Part shown: in pieces, positions 36,917 to 45,582 of the stretch
Layout of the letters: each line of letters begins with the position of its first letter
Position numbering within the stretch: the stretch's first letter is position 1
Assembly: GCA_022561485.1 (NCBI GenBank)
Contig: JADFRD010000002.1
Span: 1-63,466, forward strand
From: Fidelibacterota bacterium
Lineage (GTDB): Bacteria > Fidelibacterota > Marinisomatia > Marinisomatales > TCS55
Length of the DNA stretch: 63,466 bases
Direction: 5' to 3'
Program-made: the position numbers and the translations under genes
The notes under the pieces: model-generated
The model's database searches: none
What the model saw: the letters and a program-made list of their open reading frames with translations, nothing else
What the model was told of the DNA's origin: nothing

Positions 36917-37593
36917 TGTCAAGGTTGCTTCCAGATAAAATTTCAAAAATACTATTTATTGTTACTGCAATATTAATGTCAGTCAATTTATACGTGATTT
37001 TTGCAGTAACACCGATGGTCCCCGAACAACATTGGGCCCAGAAAATCTTTTATGTACATGTCCCCATTGCGTGGACAGGCTTCTTGTCCTATTTTATTGT
37101 AATGTTAGCCGGCATTATATTTCTGGTCAAAAAAGATAGTAAATGGGACAGGGTAGGACTGGCGGCTGCTGAACTTGGAACAATGTTTGTTGTACTCGTA
37201 TTAATTACGGGTCCAATTTGGGCAACACCGATTTGGGGTAAGCCGTGGATTTGGGAGCCTCGACTAACAACAACATTAATCTTATTTTTAACTTATGTTG
37301 GCTATTTTATGTTAAGAAAATTTGGCGGGCATGCCGAACGGGTGGCACGTTTGGCAGCTGTATTAGGGATTCTCGCATTTATTAATGTGCCCCTTATATT
37401 TTATTCTGTGAAATTATGGACACCTCAATTTCAACTTCATCCTCAAGTAGAAATGAATCAACAACCTGATGGAATTTTATTTCCGTTTCTATTTTCAATG
37501 TTTATATTTACGTTATTGTACATTTTAATGATGAGGATAAGGATTCAGATTCTAAACTTTAAACATAAATTATTAACGGAAGAAAATGTATAA
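36916..37593 (+). CDS. ccmC: Heme handling protein CcmC
   Basis: A 225-residue membrane protein with six helices that loads heme on CcmE. The tryptophan-rich motif is WGKPWIWEPRLTTTLILFLTYVGYFMLR, in place of the more common WGTWWVWDARLTS, with histidines in KIFYVHVPIAWTGFLSYF and QFQLHPQVEMN. Presence of CcmC alongside a CxxxY CcmE is worth noting because some System I* clusters handle heme loading differently. It overlaps ccmD by eight bases. Confidence 0.92.
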   Translation: MSRLLPDKISKILFIVTAILMSVNLYVIFAVTPMVPEQHWAQKIFYVHVPIAWTGFLSYFIVMLAGIIFLVKKDSKWDRVGLAAAELGTMFVVLVLITGPIWATPIWGKPWIWEPRLTTTLILFLTYVGYFMLRKFGGHAERVARLAAVLGILAFINVPLIFYSVKLWTPQFQLHPQVEMNQQPDGILFPFLFSMFIFTLLYILMMRIRIQILNFKHKLLTEENV

Positions 37594-37699
37594 CTTTTTG
37601 ACCTATTGCATTGCAGCGTATGCAATCGTATTTATTGCGTTGATCATATGGTTTATAAAGCAGCATAAAATCATCAATGATTTACAGAAGAACAAATAA
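37586..37699 (+). CDS. ccmD: CcmD-like small membrane protein
   Basis: A 37-residue protein with one transmembrane helix (YCIAAYAIVFIALIIWFI) and a charged C-terminal tail (KQHKIINDLQKNK), the size and layout of CcmD, which helps release holo-CcmE. It starts inside ccmC. Its last ~50 bases are duplicated at 37949-38005. Confidence 0.75.
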   Translation: MYNFLTYCIAAYAIVFIALIIWFIKQHKIINDLQKNK

Positions 37700-37704
37700 T
37701 TCAA
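37648..37704. repeat. 57-bp direct repeat, left copy (end of ccmD)
   Basis: From ATGGTTTATAAAGCAGCATA to AACAAATAATTCAA, this matches 37949-38005 with only two substitutions. The left copy is the functional 3' end of ccmD. The 244 bp between the copies hold the palindromic repeats. Confidence 0.9.
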
Positions 37705-37844
37705 TTAGGCTATGTTCTATAAACTAAATGAATTAGACATAATAAAAATATTCATCACCTACCTGCCCGCCACCTTTAATATATTTCATATGGGGCAGGC
37801 GGGCGGCGTTGTTGATCTATTATGATTGGATGTTATAGACATTT

Positions 37845-37942
37845 GACTCCTAACGGAGTCTTTAAATATGAAAAGAAATCCCGTAGGGATTGTATGTCTA
37901 TAAAGACGTTGAACGCGGCAAACACAAACTCCGTCGGGGTTT
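37845..37942. repeat. Second cluster of short palindromic units
   Basis: Units are GACTCCTAACGGAGTC (37845), AATCCCGTAGGGATT (37877) and AAACTCCGTCGGGGTTT (37926). The middle unit is identical to the one at 6455, and the following text (GTATGTCTATAAA) resembles AAATGTTTGTAGA there. So one repeat family occurs at two loci 31 kb apart. Confidence 0.75.
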
Positions 37943-37948
37943 AACAAG

Positions 37949-38005
37949 ATGGTTTATAAAGCAGCATAAAATCATCACTGATTTACAAAAGAACAAATAA
38001 TTCAA
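37949..38005. repeat. 57-bp direct repeat, right copy
   Basis: A near-exact copy of the ccmD tail, 21 bp before the GAPDH-like gene. It lacks a start codon and the membrane segment, so it is not a gene. It marks the right border of a duplicated or inserted segment. Confidence 0.9.
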
Positions 38006-38025
38006 CAATTTTAGGAGAGTAGAGC

Positions 38026-39093
38026 ATGAAGAGAAAAATTGTTCATGTTGTTGGAACAGGAACGATTGGAGAACCGCTCATTGGTTTATTAACCGATTAT
38101 AAAACACAGTTGGGTATTGATGAAATTACGTTTCATAAAAATACACCGTTGACAAGTGACAGGTCAAAAGTGTTTGATTTACAAAAGCGAGGAGCTCGAC
38201 TGGCCGTAAATGAAGATCGGTTTCAGGATTTTAAAGATTTAGGTATGGATCCGGATTTTGAAACGGAAGAGGCCATCAAACGTTCTGTAGTGGTAATTGA
38301 CTGCACGCCAAAAGGAGTCGGGCATAAGAACAAGGAACAATATTATCAGAAGTTTTCTTCAGATGTAAAAGGCTTTTTGGCTCAAGGTAGTGAAAACGGT
38401 TTCGGAAAAAAATATGCCAGGGGAATCAATGATGAATTTTTGAATGAAGAAGATCAATTCATTCAAATTGTTTCATGTAATACACACAACCTATCCTGTA
38501 TTACAAATACATTGGCATTGAACAATTCTGGTCCTGATAATTTAATTGAAGGAAAATTTGTCTGCATTCGCAGGGCGAATGATATAAGTCAGCCGGGAGG
38601 ATTTATTCCATCACCCCAAGTGGGCGGTCACCATTCTGAACAATACGGCTCTCACCATGCAGAAGATGCGGCAGGATTATTCAACACAATGAATCTTGAC
38701 TTGAATTTGTTTTCTTCGGCGATGAGAACAAACAGCCAGTACATGCATATCATCTGGTTTAATTTGAAAGTAAAGGAAACTGTGACATTGCAAAAAGTAA
38801 TAGATCGTTTAGTTGCAAATCCATTGGTTGCCATGACACAAAAAGACATGACCAGTACGGTGTTTTCATTTGGTCGTGACCATGGGCATTATGGACGTAT
38901 TCTGAACCAAACAGTGATGGTGGAGCAAACACTTAATGTACGCAATGAACATGAAATCACCGGATTTTGTTTTACCCCTCAAGATGGTAATTCAATTTTG
39001 AGTAGTATTTCTGCAGCCGAACGATTTCTTTATCCTCATGCCTACGAAGACAAAATTCAGTGTTTGTCAGAGCTCTTTTTTGCTGATATTTGA
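38026..39093 (+). CDS. Type II (archaeal-type) glyceraldehyde-3-phosphate dehydrogenase homologue
   Basis: A 355-residue protein. HVVGTGTIGEPLIGLL is a dinucleotide-binding loop; VVIDCTPKGVGHKNKEQYY and QIVSCNTHNLSC (nucleophile candidate Cys151) follow the archaeal GAPDH pattern VVDATPGGIGAKNK...VSCNTT. The C-terminal half has a His-rich VGGHHSEQYGSHHAED. Type II GAPDH acts on glyceraldehyde 3-phosphate, usually with NADP preference; substrate and direction here are open. It has a good ribosome site (TAGGAGAG) and overlaps the next gene by four bases. Confidence 0.65.
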   Translation: MKRKIVHVVGTGTIGEPLIGLLTDYKTQLGIDEITFHKNTPLTSDRSKVFDLQKRGARLAVNEDRFQDFKDLGMDPDFETEEAIKRSVVVIDCTPKGVGHKNKEQYYQKFSSDVKGFLAQGSENGFGKKYARGINDEFLNEEDQFIQIVSCNTHNLSCITNTLALNNSGPDNLIEGKFVCIRRANDISQPGGFIPSPQVGGHHSEQYGSHHAEDAAGLFNTMNLDLNLFSSAMRTNSQYMHIIWFNLKVKETVTLQKVIDRLVANPLVAMTQKDMTSTVFSFGRDHGHYGRILNQTVMVEQTLNVRNEHEITGFCFTPQDGNSILSSISAAERFLYPHAYEDKIQCLSELFFADI

Positions 39094-39722
39094 GTATTCA
39101 AGTACAATCGGTCGTTACGGGACCATTCCAGGAAAATACGTTTATTGTTTCTGATTCAGTTACGGGTGATACAGTTTTTATTGATCCTGGCGATGATTCA
39201 TCTGTTCTGATATCTGAAATAAACCGGAACAATCTCATTCCCCTGGCCATCATCAATACTCACGCACATATAGATCATATTGGCGCTGTGTCTGAATTAC
39301 AAACTGAGTGGAATATTCCTTTTTATCTTCATAAAGATGAACAAATGGTTTTTGATACATATGAACAAACGTGTCGTTTATTCGGAATGCCGGTTGGTGA
39401 AACACCGGAAGTAGATCGTTGGATCGAAACAGAAGATGATTTAAATATTGGCCCATTTCATTTTGAAGTTATGTTTACTCCCGGACATACTCCGGGAGGA
39501 ATAACGTTTTTAATTGAAAAGCATGTTTTTTCAGGAGATACGTTATTTTATGGATCTATCGGAAGAACAGATTTACCGGGAGGGGATTGGAATACATTAG
39601 AATGTTCTCTGAAGAAAATGGTTGAGCAAATTGATTCTCGATTTATTATTCATTCCGGTCACGGGCCTGATACAACAATGGGGCGTGAATATAAAGAAAA
39701 CCCCTTTTTAATTCGTTTATAA
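39090..39722 (+). CDS. Metallo-beta-lactamase-fold hydrolase (glyoxalase II-like)
   Basis: A 210-residue hydrolase with the metal motif THAHIDHIGA, a second-shell FTPGHTPGG, SGDTLFYGSIGRTD and a final SGHGPDTT histidine. It begins QVQSVVTGPFQENTFIVSD, the common start of YcbL/GloB-like thioesterases. The start is TTG overlapping the previous stop (TTGA). Likely substrates are thioesters such as S-lactoylglutathione analogues, but this cannot be fixed by sequence. Pairing with a GAPDH-like gene might suggest methylglyoxal clearance; that is speculation. Confidence 0.85.
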   Translation: MSIQVQSVVTGPFQENTFIVSDSVTGDTVFIDPGDDSSVLISEINRNNLIPLAIINTHAHIDHIGAVSELQTEWNIPFYLHKDEQMVFDTYEQTCRLFGMPVGETPEVDRWIETEDDLNIGPFHFEVMFTPGHTPGGITFLIEKHVFSGDTLFYGSIGRTDLPGGDWNTLECSLKKMVEQIDSRFIIHSGHGPDTTMGREYKENPFLIRL

Positions 39723-39742
39723 AACGATCTAAATTAGAGGTT

Positions 39743-40690
39743 ATGAAAGTTACGGATATTATTAAGGAAGCAACCAAGCCGTTATTCAGTTATGAAATAA
39801 TGCCTCCGTTACGGGGAGGAAGTGCCGAGAAGATTTTTGGGATGGTTGAAGAACTCATGCCCTACAATCCACCGTTTATCGATTTGACCAGTCGTTCTGC
39901 TGAAATTGAGTATTTTGATACACCGAGTGGAAAATTTGAGCGCCATGTCCGCCGGAAACGTCCGGGGACGATCGGTTTAAGCGCAGCGATCAAAAACCGG
40001 TTTAACGTTGAAACCGTTCCCCACCTTCTGTGCAATGGTTTTACTCGTGAAGAGACGGAAGATGCATTGATCGAATTGAATTATTTGGATATTTTGAATG
40101 TGCTGGCAGTTAGGGGCGATGATTTACGCAGGGATGTTGATACACGACATAAAACGATAAACCATTATGCCAAAGACTTGGTAAATCAAATTGTGGAAAT
40201 GAACGATGGGAAATATTTGGATGAACTTCTAGACGCAAGTGCCACAGATTTTTGTATTGGGGTAGGAGGATATCCTGAAAAACATTTTGAAGCGTCGGAT
40301 TTGGAAGCAGACTTAAAATATCTGAAAGAAAAAGTGGATGCCGGGGCGGATTATATAGTAACTCAAATGTTCTTTGAAAATAAAAATTATTTTGAATTTG
40401 TTGATAAAGCAAGAGTAATCGGTATCGATATTCCAATTATACCTGGACTGAAAATATTAACAATAAAACGACATTTAGAAATTATTCCGGAAAACTTCTT
40501 CGTGCAGATACCCGATTCACTTATGAGTCAAGTTGAAGATGCTAAAACGGATCTTGAAGTGAAAAAAATTGGTTTTCAATGGGCGGTTGACCAGACAAAA
40601 GAATTATATGAAGCTAATGTTCCATGTATTCATTTTTATATTATGCAATCAGCGATTCAAGTGGTTAATGTTGTGAAAGAATTCGTATGA
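39743..40690 (+). CDS. metF: Methylenetetrahydrofolate reductase
   Basis: A 315-residue FAD TIM-barrel enzyme that makes 5-methyl-THF for methionine synthesis. The catalytic glutamate lies in LFSYEIMPP; LDILNVLAVRGDDLRRD, FCIGVGGYPEKH and GADYIVTQMFFENKNYFEFVDKAR are family motifs. The end (PCIHFYIMQSAIQVVNVV) matches the usual HFYTLN region. It overlaps tilS by ATGA. Confidence 0.93.
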   Translation: MKVTDIIKEATKPLFSYEIMPPLRGGSAEKIFGMVEELMPYNPPFIDLTSRSAEIEYFDTPSGKFERHVRRKRPGTIGLSAAIKNRFNVETVPHLLCNGFTREETEDALIELNYLDILNVLAVRGDDLRRDVDTRHKTINHYAKDLVNQIVEMNDGKYLDELLDASATDFCIGVGGYPEKHFEASDLEADLKYLKEKVDAGADYIVTQMFFENKNYFEFVDKARVIGIDIPIIPGLKILTIKRHLEIIPENFFVQIPDSLMSQVEDAKTDLEVKKIGFQWAVDQTKELYEANVPCIHFYIMQSAIQVVNVVKEFV

Positions 40691-42039
40691 TGTTTTTACA
40701 ACAATTTAAGGAACACGTGTCAGTAAAAAAGCTGATCACATTGAACGATCATATTCTAATAGCTGTTTCCGGTGGAGTTGATTCCATGGTGCTTTGCCAC
40801 CTGATGTTTCAAATAAAATCTGAATTCAATTTGAAATTGTCTGTGATACATATTCAACATCATTTAAGAGAGGATGCTGAAGTAGATGCCCAATTTGTGG
40901 AGTCCTTTTGTAAAAAGAACGAACTATCATTTTTCAGAGAAGATATTGATCCATTATCCAAACAAAAGGATGAAAGTGTTGAAGCGTGGGCTCGGGAAAA
41001 TCGGTATAATCTTTTTTATAAATTAAAAGAGGAAATACGCGCCGATAAAATTATGACTGCCCATCATGGAGATGATCAAATTGAAACGATCCTTCTTCAT
41101 ATTGCGGATGGCTCCGGCTTGGATGGATTACGTGGTATTCGTGAACAAATGAAAAGTGTCATACGGCCAATGTTGCCATTTTCACAAAAAGAAATCGAAT
41201 TGTATGCTGCAGAAAATAAAATTCATTTTAGAAAAGACAGCACAAATGATGATCTTTCTCATCCTCGGAATTTTTTACGGAATAAAGTCATTCCGAATTG
41301 GAAGAAACAAACTCCCCATTTGGTTTCTTCAGTTCAAAATTTGACTGAAAATATGAATGAAACCAAAGAGGTTTTCGGCTTTTTAATGAAAAAAACAATT
41401 GATGAATATGTTGATTTTGAAAACAATGAGAGAATGGTAATTAAACTGGATGTTTTCAGAAATGAACCTTTTTCATTCTACAGTTTTCTTATCAATTATC
41501 TTATCGGAAAAAATGATTTATGGCGCCGTCATGACTGGAACAATTTGAAACAGTTTATTCAATATGCTGAAACCGGCGCCGTCCTATCTATTCAAAATTA
41601 TAACTTGTTAAAAGATCGCGGCCGGATTATCATTCAAACTGACAGTCAACCAGATGAAATTGCATACTCCGTACACGCCGGGGATGAAATTGCCACTGAT
41701 CGTTTCACTTTCTCATGGACATCCGCAAAATCTTTTTCTATTCAATCGTCGAATCGTTATCATGAAACAGTTGATGCCGAAAAGCTGGGTCTAAATATGC
41801 AATTACGTTTATGGCAAAGCAGTGACCTGTTTCAACCGCTGGGAATGAAAGGTTTTAAGAAAATGAGTGATTTCCTCATTGATAGTAAAGTGGATCGTTT
41901 TCAGAAAAATAATCAGTATGTTCTGGCAGAAAAGAATGAAGTCCTTTGGGTTTGCGGCCAGAGAATAAGTGATCGAGTTAAAGTAACTGAAAACACGAGT
42001 CTTTTGGCGGAACTTTCATTTAGAAAGGTTGTAGGTTAA
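40687..42039 (+). CDS. tilS: tRNA(Ile)-lysidine synthase
   Basis: A 450-residue N-type ATP pyrophosphatase that changes C34 of tRNA-Ile(CAU) to lysidine. The P-loop is AVSGGVDSMVL. HIQHHLREDAEVDAQFVE, TAHHGDDQIETILLHIADGSGLDGLRGI and RKDSTNDDLSHPRNFLRNKVIP are typical, and the C-terminal domain (KKMSDFLIDSKV) is present. It forms the common tilS-hpt-ftsH order. Confidence 0.94.
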   Translation: MMFLQQFKEHVSVKKLITLNDHILIAVSGGVDSMVLCHLMFQIKSEFNLKLSVIHIQHHLREDAEVDAQFVESFCKKNELSFFREDIDPLSKQKDESVEAWARENRYNLFYKLKEEIRADKIMTAHHGDDQIETILLHIADGSGLDGLRGIREQMKSVIRPMLPFSQKEIELYAAENKIHFRKDSTNDDLSHPRNFLRNKVIPNWKKQTPHLVSSVQNLTENMNETKEVFGFLMKKTIDEYVDFENNERMVIKLDVFRNEPFSFYSFLINYLIGKNDLWRRHDWNNLKQFIQYAETGAVLSIQNYNLLKDRGRIIIQTDSQPDEIAYSVHAGDEIATDRFTFSWTSAKSFSIQSSNRYHETVDAEKLGLNMQLRLWQSSDLFQPLGMKGFKKMSDFLIDSKVDRFQKNNQYVLAEKNEVLWVCGQRISDRVKVTENTSLLAELSFRKVVG

Positions 42040-42041
42040 TC

Positions 42042-42572
42042 ATGGAATTTCATGGTTACACATTAACCCAAGTTCTAGCGAAGGAAGAAATTCAAAATCG
42101 CATTTCTGAAATTGCAGCCGAACTTTCAGAAAAATTTCATAATGAAGTTCCTATCCTTATTGGTGTATTAAATGGCAGTTTTATCTTTTTGGCTGATTTA
42201 ATTCGTGCCTTGGATATTGACTGTGAAATGGATTTTATCAAACTTGCCAGCTATCATGGTGACAAATCAACAGGCACCGTTCGCTTACGGAAAGATATTT
42301 CTGCTGAAATTACAGGAAGACATGTTATTATTATTGAAGACATTATTGATTCTGGTTTAACCATAAAATTTATAAAAGATCGAATGAATGATGCTGATCC
42401 TAAATCTCTAACCATTGTTACATTATTATTAAAGCCGGATGTCGCCAATCTTGATTTTCCAATTGATATAGTAGGGTTTGAAATTGCACCGGAATTTGTT
42501 GTAGGATACGGGTTGGATTATGACCAGAAAATGCGTCATTTACCGGCTATTTATCGATTAGAAAAGGAATAA
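42042..42572 (+). CDS. hpt: Hypoxanthine phosphoribosyltransferase
   Basis: A 176-residue purine-salvage enzyme. The PRPP motif is HVIIIEDIIDSGLTI; PILIGVLNGSFIFLADLIRALD and the substrate loop SYHGDKSTGTVRL are typical, as is DIVGFEIAPEFVVGYGLDYDQKMRHLPAIY at the end. One base separates it from ftsH. Confidence 0.95.
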   Translation: MEFHGYTLTQVLAKEEIQNRISEIAAELSEKFHNEVPILIGVLNGSFIFLADLIRALDIDCEMDFIKLASYHGDKSTGTVRLRKDISAEITGRHVIIIEDIIDSGLTIKFIKDRMNDADPKSLTIVTLLLKPDVANLDFPIDIVGFEIAPEFVVGYGLDYDQKMRHLPAIYRLEKE

Positions 42573-42573
42573 A

Positions 42574-44664
42574 ATGTATTTCGAGAAACATACTTCGAAT
42601 AAAAAGGGAAACAAAAACCCAACCAAGCGAAAGAGTAAAAAGCCTCTTCAGGGACAAAAAGGCGATACTAAGAAAAACGAATTTGAATGGAAGCGCGCCG
42701 GGAAAACGTCTATGATCTGGCTGTTGATTTTAATGGCAGCTATTTTCCTATCAGGTATATTTACATCCAGTGAACAGTCAGTTGAAATTCAATATTTTCA
42801 ATATCAGGAATTTTTAGAACAGCGATTAATAACCAGTGCGAATATCATTGAAAATGTTTTTTATGGCGAATTTTCCACTCCACAATCTATAAAAACAAAA
42901 GTGGGTGTTATAGAAAATGTGTCCAAGTTTCATGTCATTCTTCCATTCATTGACAGGGAAGAGAAGGCTGAATGGGATACATTCGGTGTCAACTATAATT
43001 TTAAAACTAAATCCATTGATTGGACCAGTTATTTTCTGAATATGCTCCCGTGGATTCTACTTATTGGCATTTGGATATTTTTTATTCGCCGAATGCAGGG
43101 TGGCGGTGGCGGGATGAAAAATATTTTCAACTTTGGTAAAAGCAGAGCCAAAATTTGGACGTCCGATATGCCTAAAATTACATTTGATGATATTGCCGGA
43201 TGTGTAGAAGCAAAAGAAGAATTGAAAGAAGTAATCGAATTTTTAAAAAAGCCCAAACGGTTTCAAAAATTGGGAGCCAAGATCCCAAAGGGTGCATTAT
43301 TAATCGGACCTCCGGGAACGGGAAAAACGCTTCTAGCCAGAGCGGTCGCCGGAGAAGCAGGGGTGCCTTTTTATAATTTAAGCGGTGCGGAATTTGTGGA
43401 GATGTTTGTAGGTGTGGGTGCATCCCGTGTTCGAGATCTTTTCGAGCAAGCCAAGAAAACCACACCCTGTATTGTTTTTATTGATGAGTTGGATGCTGTC
43501 GGTCGCCATCGTGGCGCCGGTCTTGGCGGTGGCCATGATGAACGTGAGCAAACATTAAACCAGCTCTTGGTGGAAATGGATGGTTTTAATTCCGATCAAA
43601 TGGTCATTGTGTTGGCTGCAACAAACAGACCTGATATATTAGACCCTGCGTTATTAAGACCCGGAAGATTTGACCGCCAGATTATTGTGGATATCCCAGA
43701 TTTGAATGGCAGACTGGGTATTCTAAAAGTTCATATCAAAAAGATTGTTATCAATAAGCGTAAAGTGAATTTGGAAACTTTAGCCAGGGGAACGCCGGGT
43801 CTTGTGGGTGCGGATTTAGCCAATTTAGTGAACGAAGCAGCATTATTGGCAGCCAGAAAGAGAAAATCCTTTGTGGATATGGAAGATTTTGAGGATGCAA
43901 AAGATAAAGTACTTATGGGTATCGAGCGCAAAAGTATGATTCTTTCAGATGAAGAAAAGAAAGTGACTGCTTATCATGAATCCGGACATACATTAGTGGC
44001 TACATTAACACCTGGCGCGGACCCCATCCATAAAGTAACCATTATTCCCCGCGGGCGGGCCTTAGGTGTCACTGCTCAATTACCGATTGATGAGAAACAT
44101 AATTACTCATGCGATTATATCGAAGGTCGCTTGGCAATCTTGATGGGCGGACGGGCAGCTGAACAACTCATTTTTAATGAACGAACCACAGGCGCCGGGG
44201 ATGACATTGAAAAAGCTACTTCCATTGCCAGAAAGATGGTTTGTGAATGGGGCATGAGTGATACACTTGGACCCATGTCCTTTGGTAAAAAGAATGAAGA
44301 AATTTTTCTTGGGCGTGAGATTCAAACCCATCGTGATTTCAGCGAATCTACAGCCAGGATGATTGATGAAGAAGTGGTGCGGATTATGCGCAAGGCTCAA
44401 AATAACGCAGCGAGTATTTTGGAAAAAAATATAACCACTCTCCACACTATGGCTGAAGGTTTGTTGAAATATGAGACATTGAATAGTAAAGATATCAATA
44501 GAATCCTGGAAGGGAAGAAACTGATACGTTCGAAAAATAGTAAGCCTCGCAAAAAACACCCAAGGCTGCGCAGAAAGCCTCAAACTCAAAAATCATTGTC
44601 TGAAATAAGTTCAACCAAGTCAAATGATTCTGCGATGTCCAAAAAGAATACTAAAAAATCATAA
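42574..44664 (+). CDS. ftsH: ATP-dependent membrane zinc protease FtsH
   Basis: A 696-residue AAA+ protease. It has a basic N-terminal extension (residues 1-45), two membrane helices (about 46-65 and 150-168) around a periplasmic domain, Walker A GPPGTGKT (residue ~245), Walker [10 protein letters not shown], second region of homology [19 protein letters not shown], and the zinc site HESGH (residue ~468). It degrades membrane and regulatory proteins. A basic, Ser/Lys-rich tail closes the protein. Confidence 0.96.
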   Translation: MYFEKHTSNKKGNKNPTKRKSKKPLQGQKGDTKKNEFEWKRAGKTSMIWLLILMAAIFLSGIFTSSEQSVEIQYFQYQEFLEQRLITSANIIENVFYGEFSTPQSIKTKVGVIENVSKFHVILPFIDREEKAEWDTFGVNYNFKTKSIDWTSYFLNMLPWILLIGIWIFFIRRMQGGGGGMKNIFNFGKSRAKIWTSDMPKITFDDIAGCVEAKEELKEVIEFLKKPKRFQKLGAKIPKGALLIGPPGTGKTLLARAVAGEAGVPFYNLSGAEFVEMFVGVGASRVRDLFEQAKKTTPCIVFIDELDAVGRHRGAGLGGGHDEREQTLNQLLVEMDGFNSDQMVIVLAATNRPDILDPALLRPGRFDRQIIVDIPDLNGRLGILKVHIKKIVINKRKVNLETLARGTPGLVGADLANLVNEAALLAARKRKSFVDMEDFEDAKDKVLMGIERKSMILSDEEKKVTAYHESGHTLVATLTPGADPIHKVTIIPRGRALGVTAQLPIDEKHNYSCDYIEGRLAILMGGRAAEQLIFNERTTGAGDDIEKATSIARKMVCEWGMSDTLGPMSFGKKNEEIFLGREIQTHRDFSESTARMIDEEVVRIMRKAQNNAASILEKNITTLHTMAEGLLKYETLNSKDINRILEGKKLIRSKNSKPRKKHPRLRRKPQTQKSLSEISSTKSNDSAMSKKNTKKS

Positions 44665-44742
44665 TTTGCTGAATAGGAGCAATCAGCGGATTAATTACCA
44701 CGCATGAAATCTCCAAATCGAAAAGGGGATACTATTTAATTC

Positions 44743-45582
44743 ATGGCGCTTCCATCCAATTGGCAGAATTTACACATTGCGAATTCACCTACATTCATCA
44801 TGGGTATTTTGAATGTTACCCCCGATTCATTCAGCGATGGGGGACAGTTTATAAAAACGGATTTAGCTGTAAAGCATGCATTACAAATGATAGAAGAAGG
44901 CGCTGATATTATTGACGTTGGCGGTGAGTCCACCCGACCGGGAGCTGAACCGGTTTCCCTGGAAGACGAATTACAAAGAGTGATACCTGTGATTGAATCA
45001 ATTCGAACACAATCTGACGTGTGCATCTCCATTGATACAACTAAAGCAGACGTGGCTGAAAAAGCCATTACTTCCGGGGCGGACATTATTAATGATATTA
45101 GTGGGCTGCAGTTTGATAATCGTATGAAGGACGTCGCAAGCAGCATGGAAGTTCCTGTTATAATTATGCACATAAACGGCCCCCCTGGGGATATGCAAAA
45201 GAATCCCCACTATGATGACTTGATGCAGGAAATGGTTGTATATTTTAAAGAACGTGTGGAGTTTTGCCATCGAAATGGGATTAAAAAAGAAAATATTATT
45301 CTCGATCCGGGAATTGGATTTGGAAAAAGACTTCAGGATAATTTTGAATTGTTGCGAGAACTAAACAAAATTAAAAATCTTGGCTTTCCAATTTTGACGG
45401 GACCTTCGCGAAAATCATTCATTGGGATTACATTGAATTTGCCTGTTGAAGACCGCTTGGAAGGAACCACTGTTTCAGTGACAGCTTCCATTTTAAATGG
45501 AGCAAAAATTATTCGTGTACACGATATTAAAGAAATGAAGCGTGCAGCAACAATTGCAGATGAGATCCGAGGGTTGGCCTGA
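44743..45582 (+). CDS. folP: Dihydropteroate synthase
   Basis: A 279-residue TIM-barrel enzyme that joins p-aminobenzoate to the pterin diphosphate in folate synthesis. Signatures are ILNVTPDSFSDGG and DVGGESTRPGAEPV, then SIDTTKADVAEKA, INDISGLQFD, ILDPGIGFGK and GPSRKSFIG. It shares one base with the diadenylate cyclase gene, so the two are coupled. Confidence 0.95.
   Translation: MALPSNWQNLHIANSPTFIMGILNVTPDSFSDGGQFIKTDLAVKHALQMIEEGADIIDVGGESTRPGAEPVSLEDELQRVIPVIESIRTQSDVCISIDTTKADVAEKAITSGADIINDISGLQFDNRMKDVASSMEVPVIIMHINGPPGDMQKNPHYDDLMQEMVVYFKERVEFCHRNGIKKENIILDPGIGFGKRLQDNFELLRELNKIKNLGFPILTGPSRKSFIGITLNLPVEDRLEGTTVSVTASILNGAKIIRVHDIKEMKRAATIADEIRGLA

Larger units (their letters stand above)
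37700..38025. other. Gene-free stretch between ccmD and the GAPDH gene
   Basis: It contains a GC-richer piece (CCTGCCCGCC near 37766), three short palindromic units, a duplicate of the ccmD tail and the ribosome site TAGGAGAG of the next gene. No clear terminator is seen. Confidence 0.6.
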
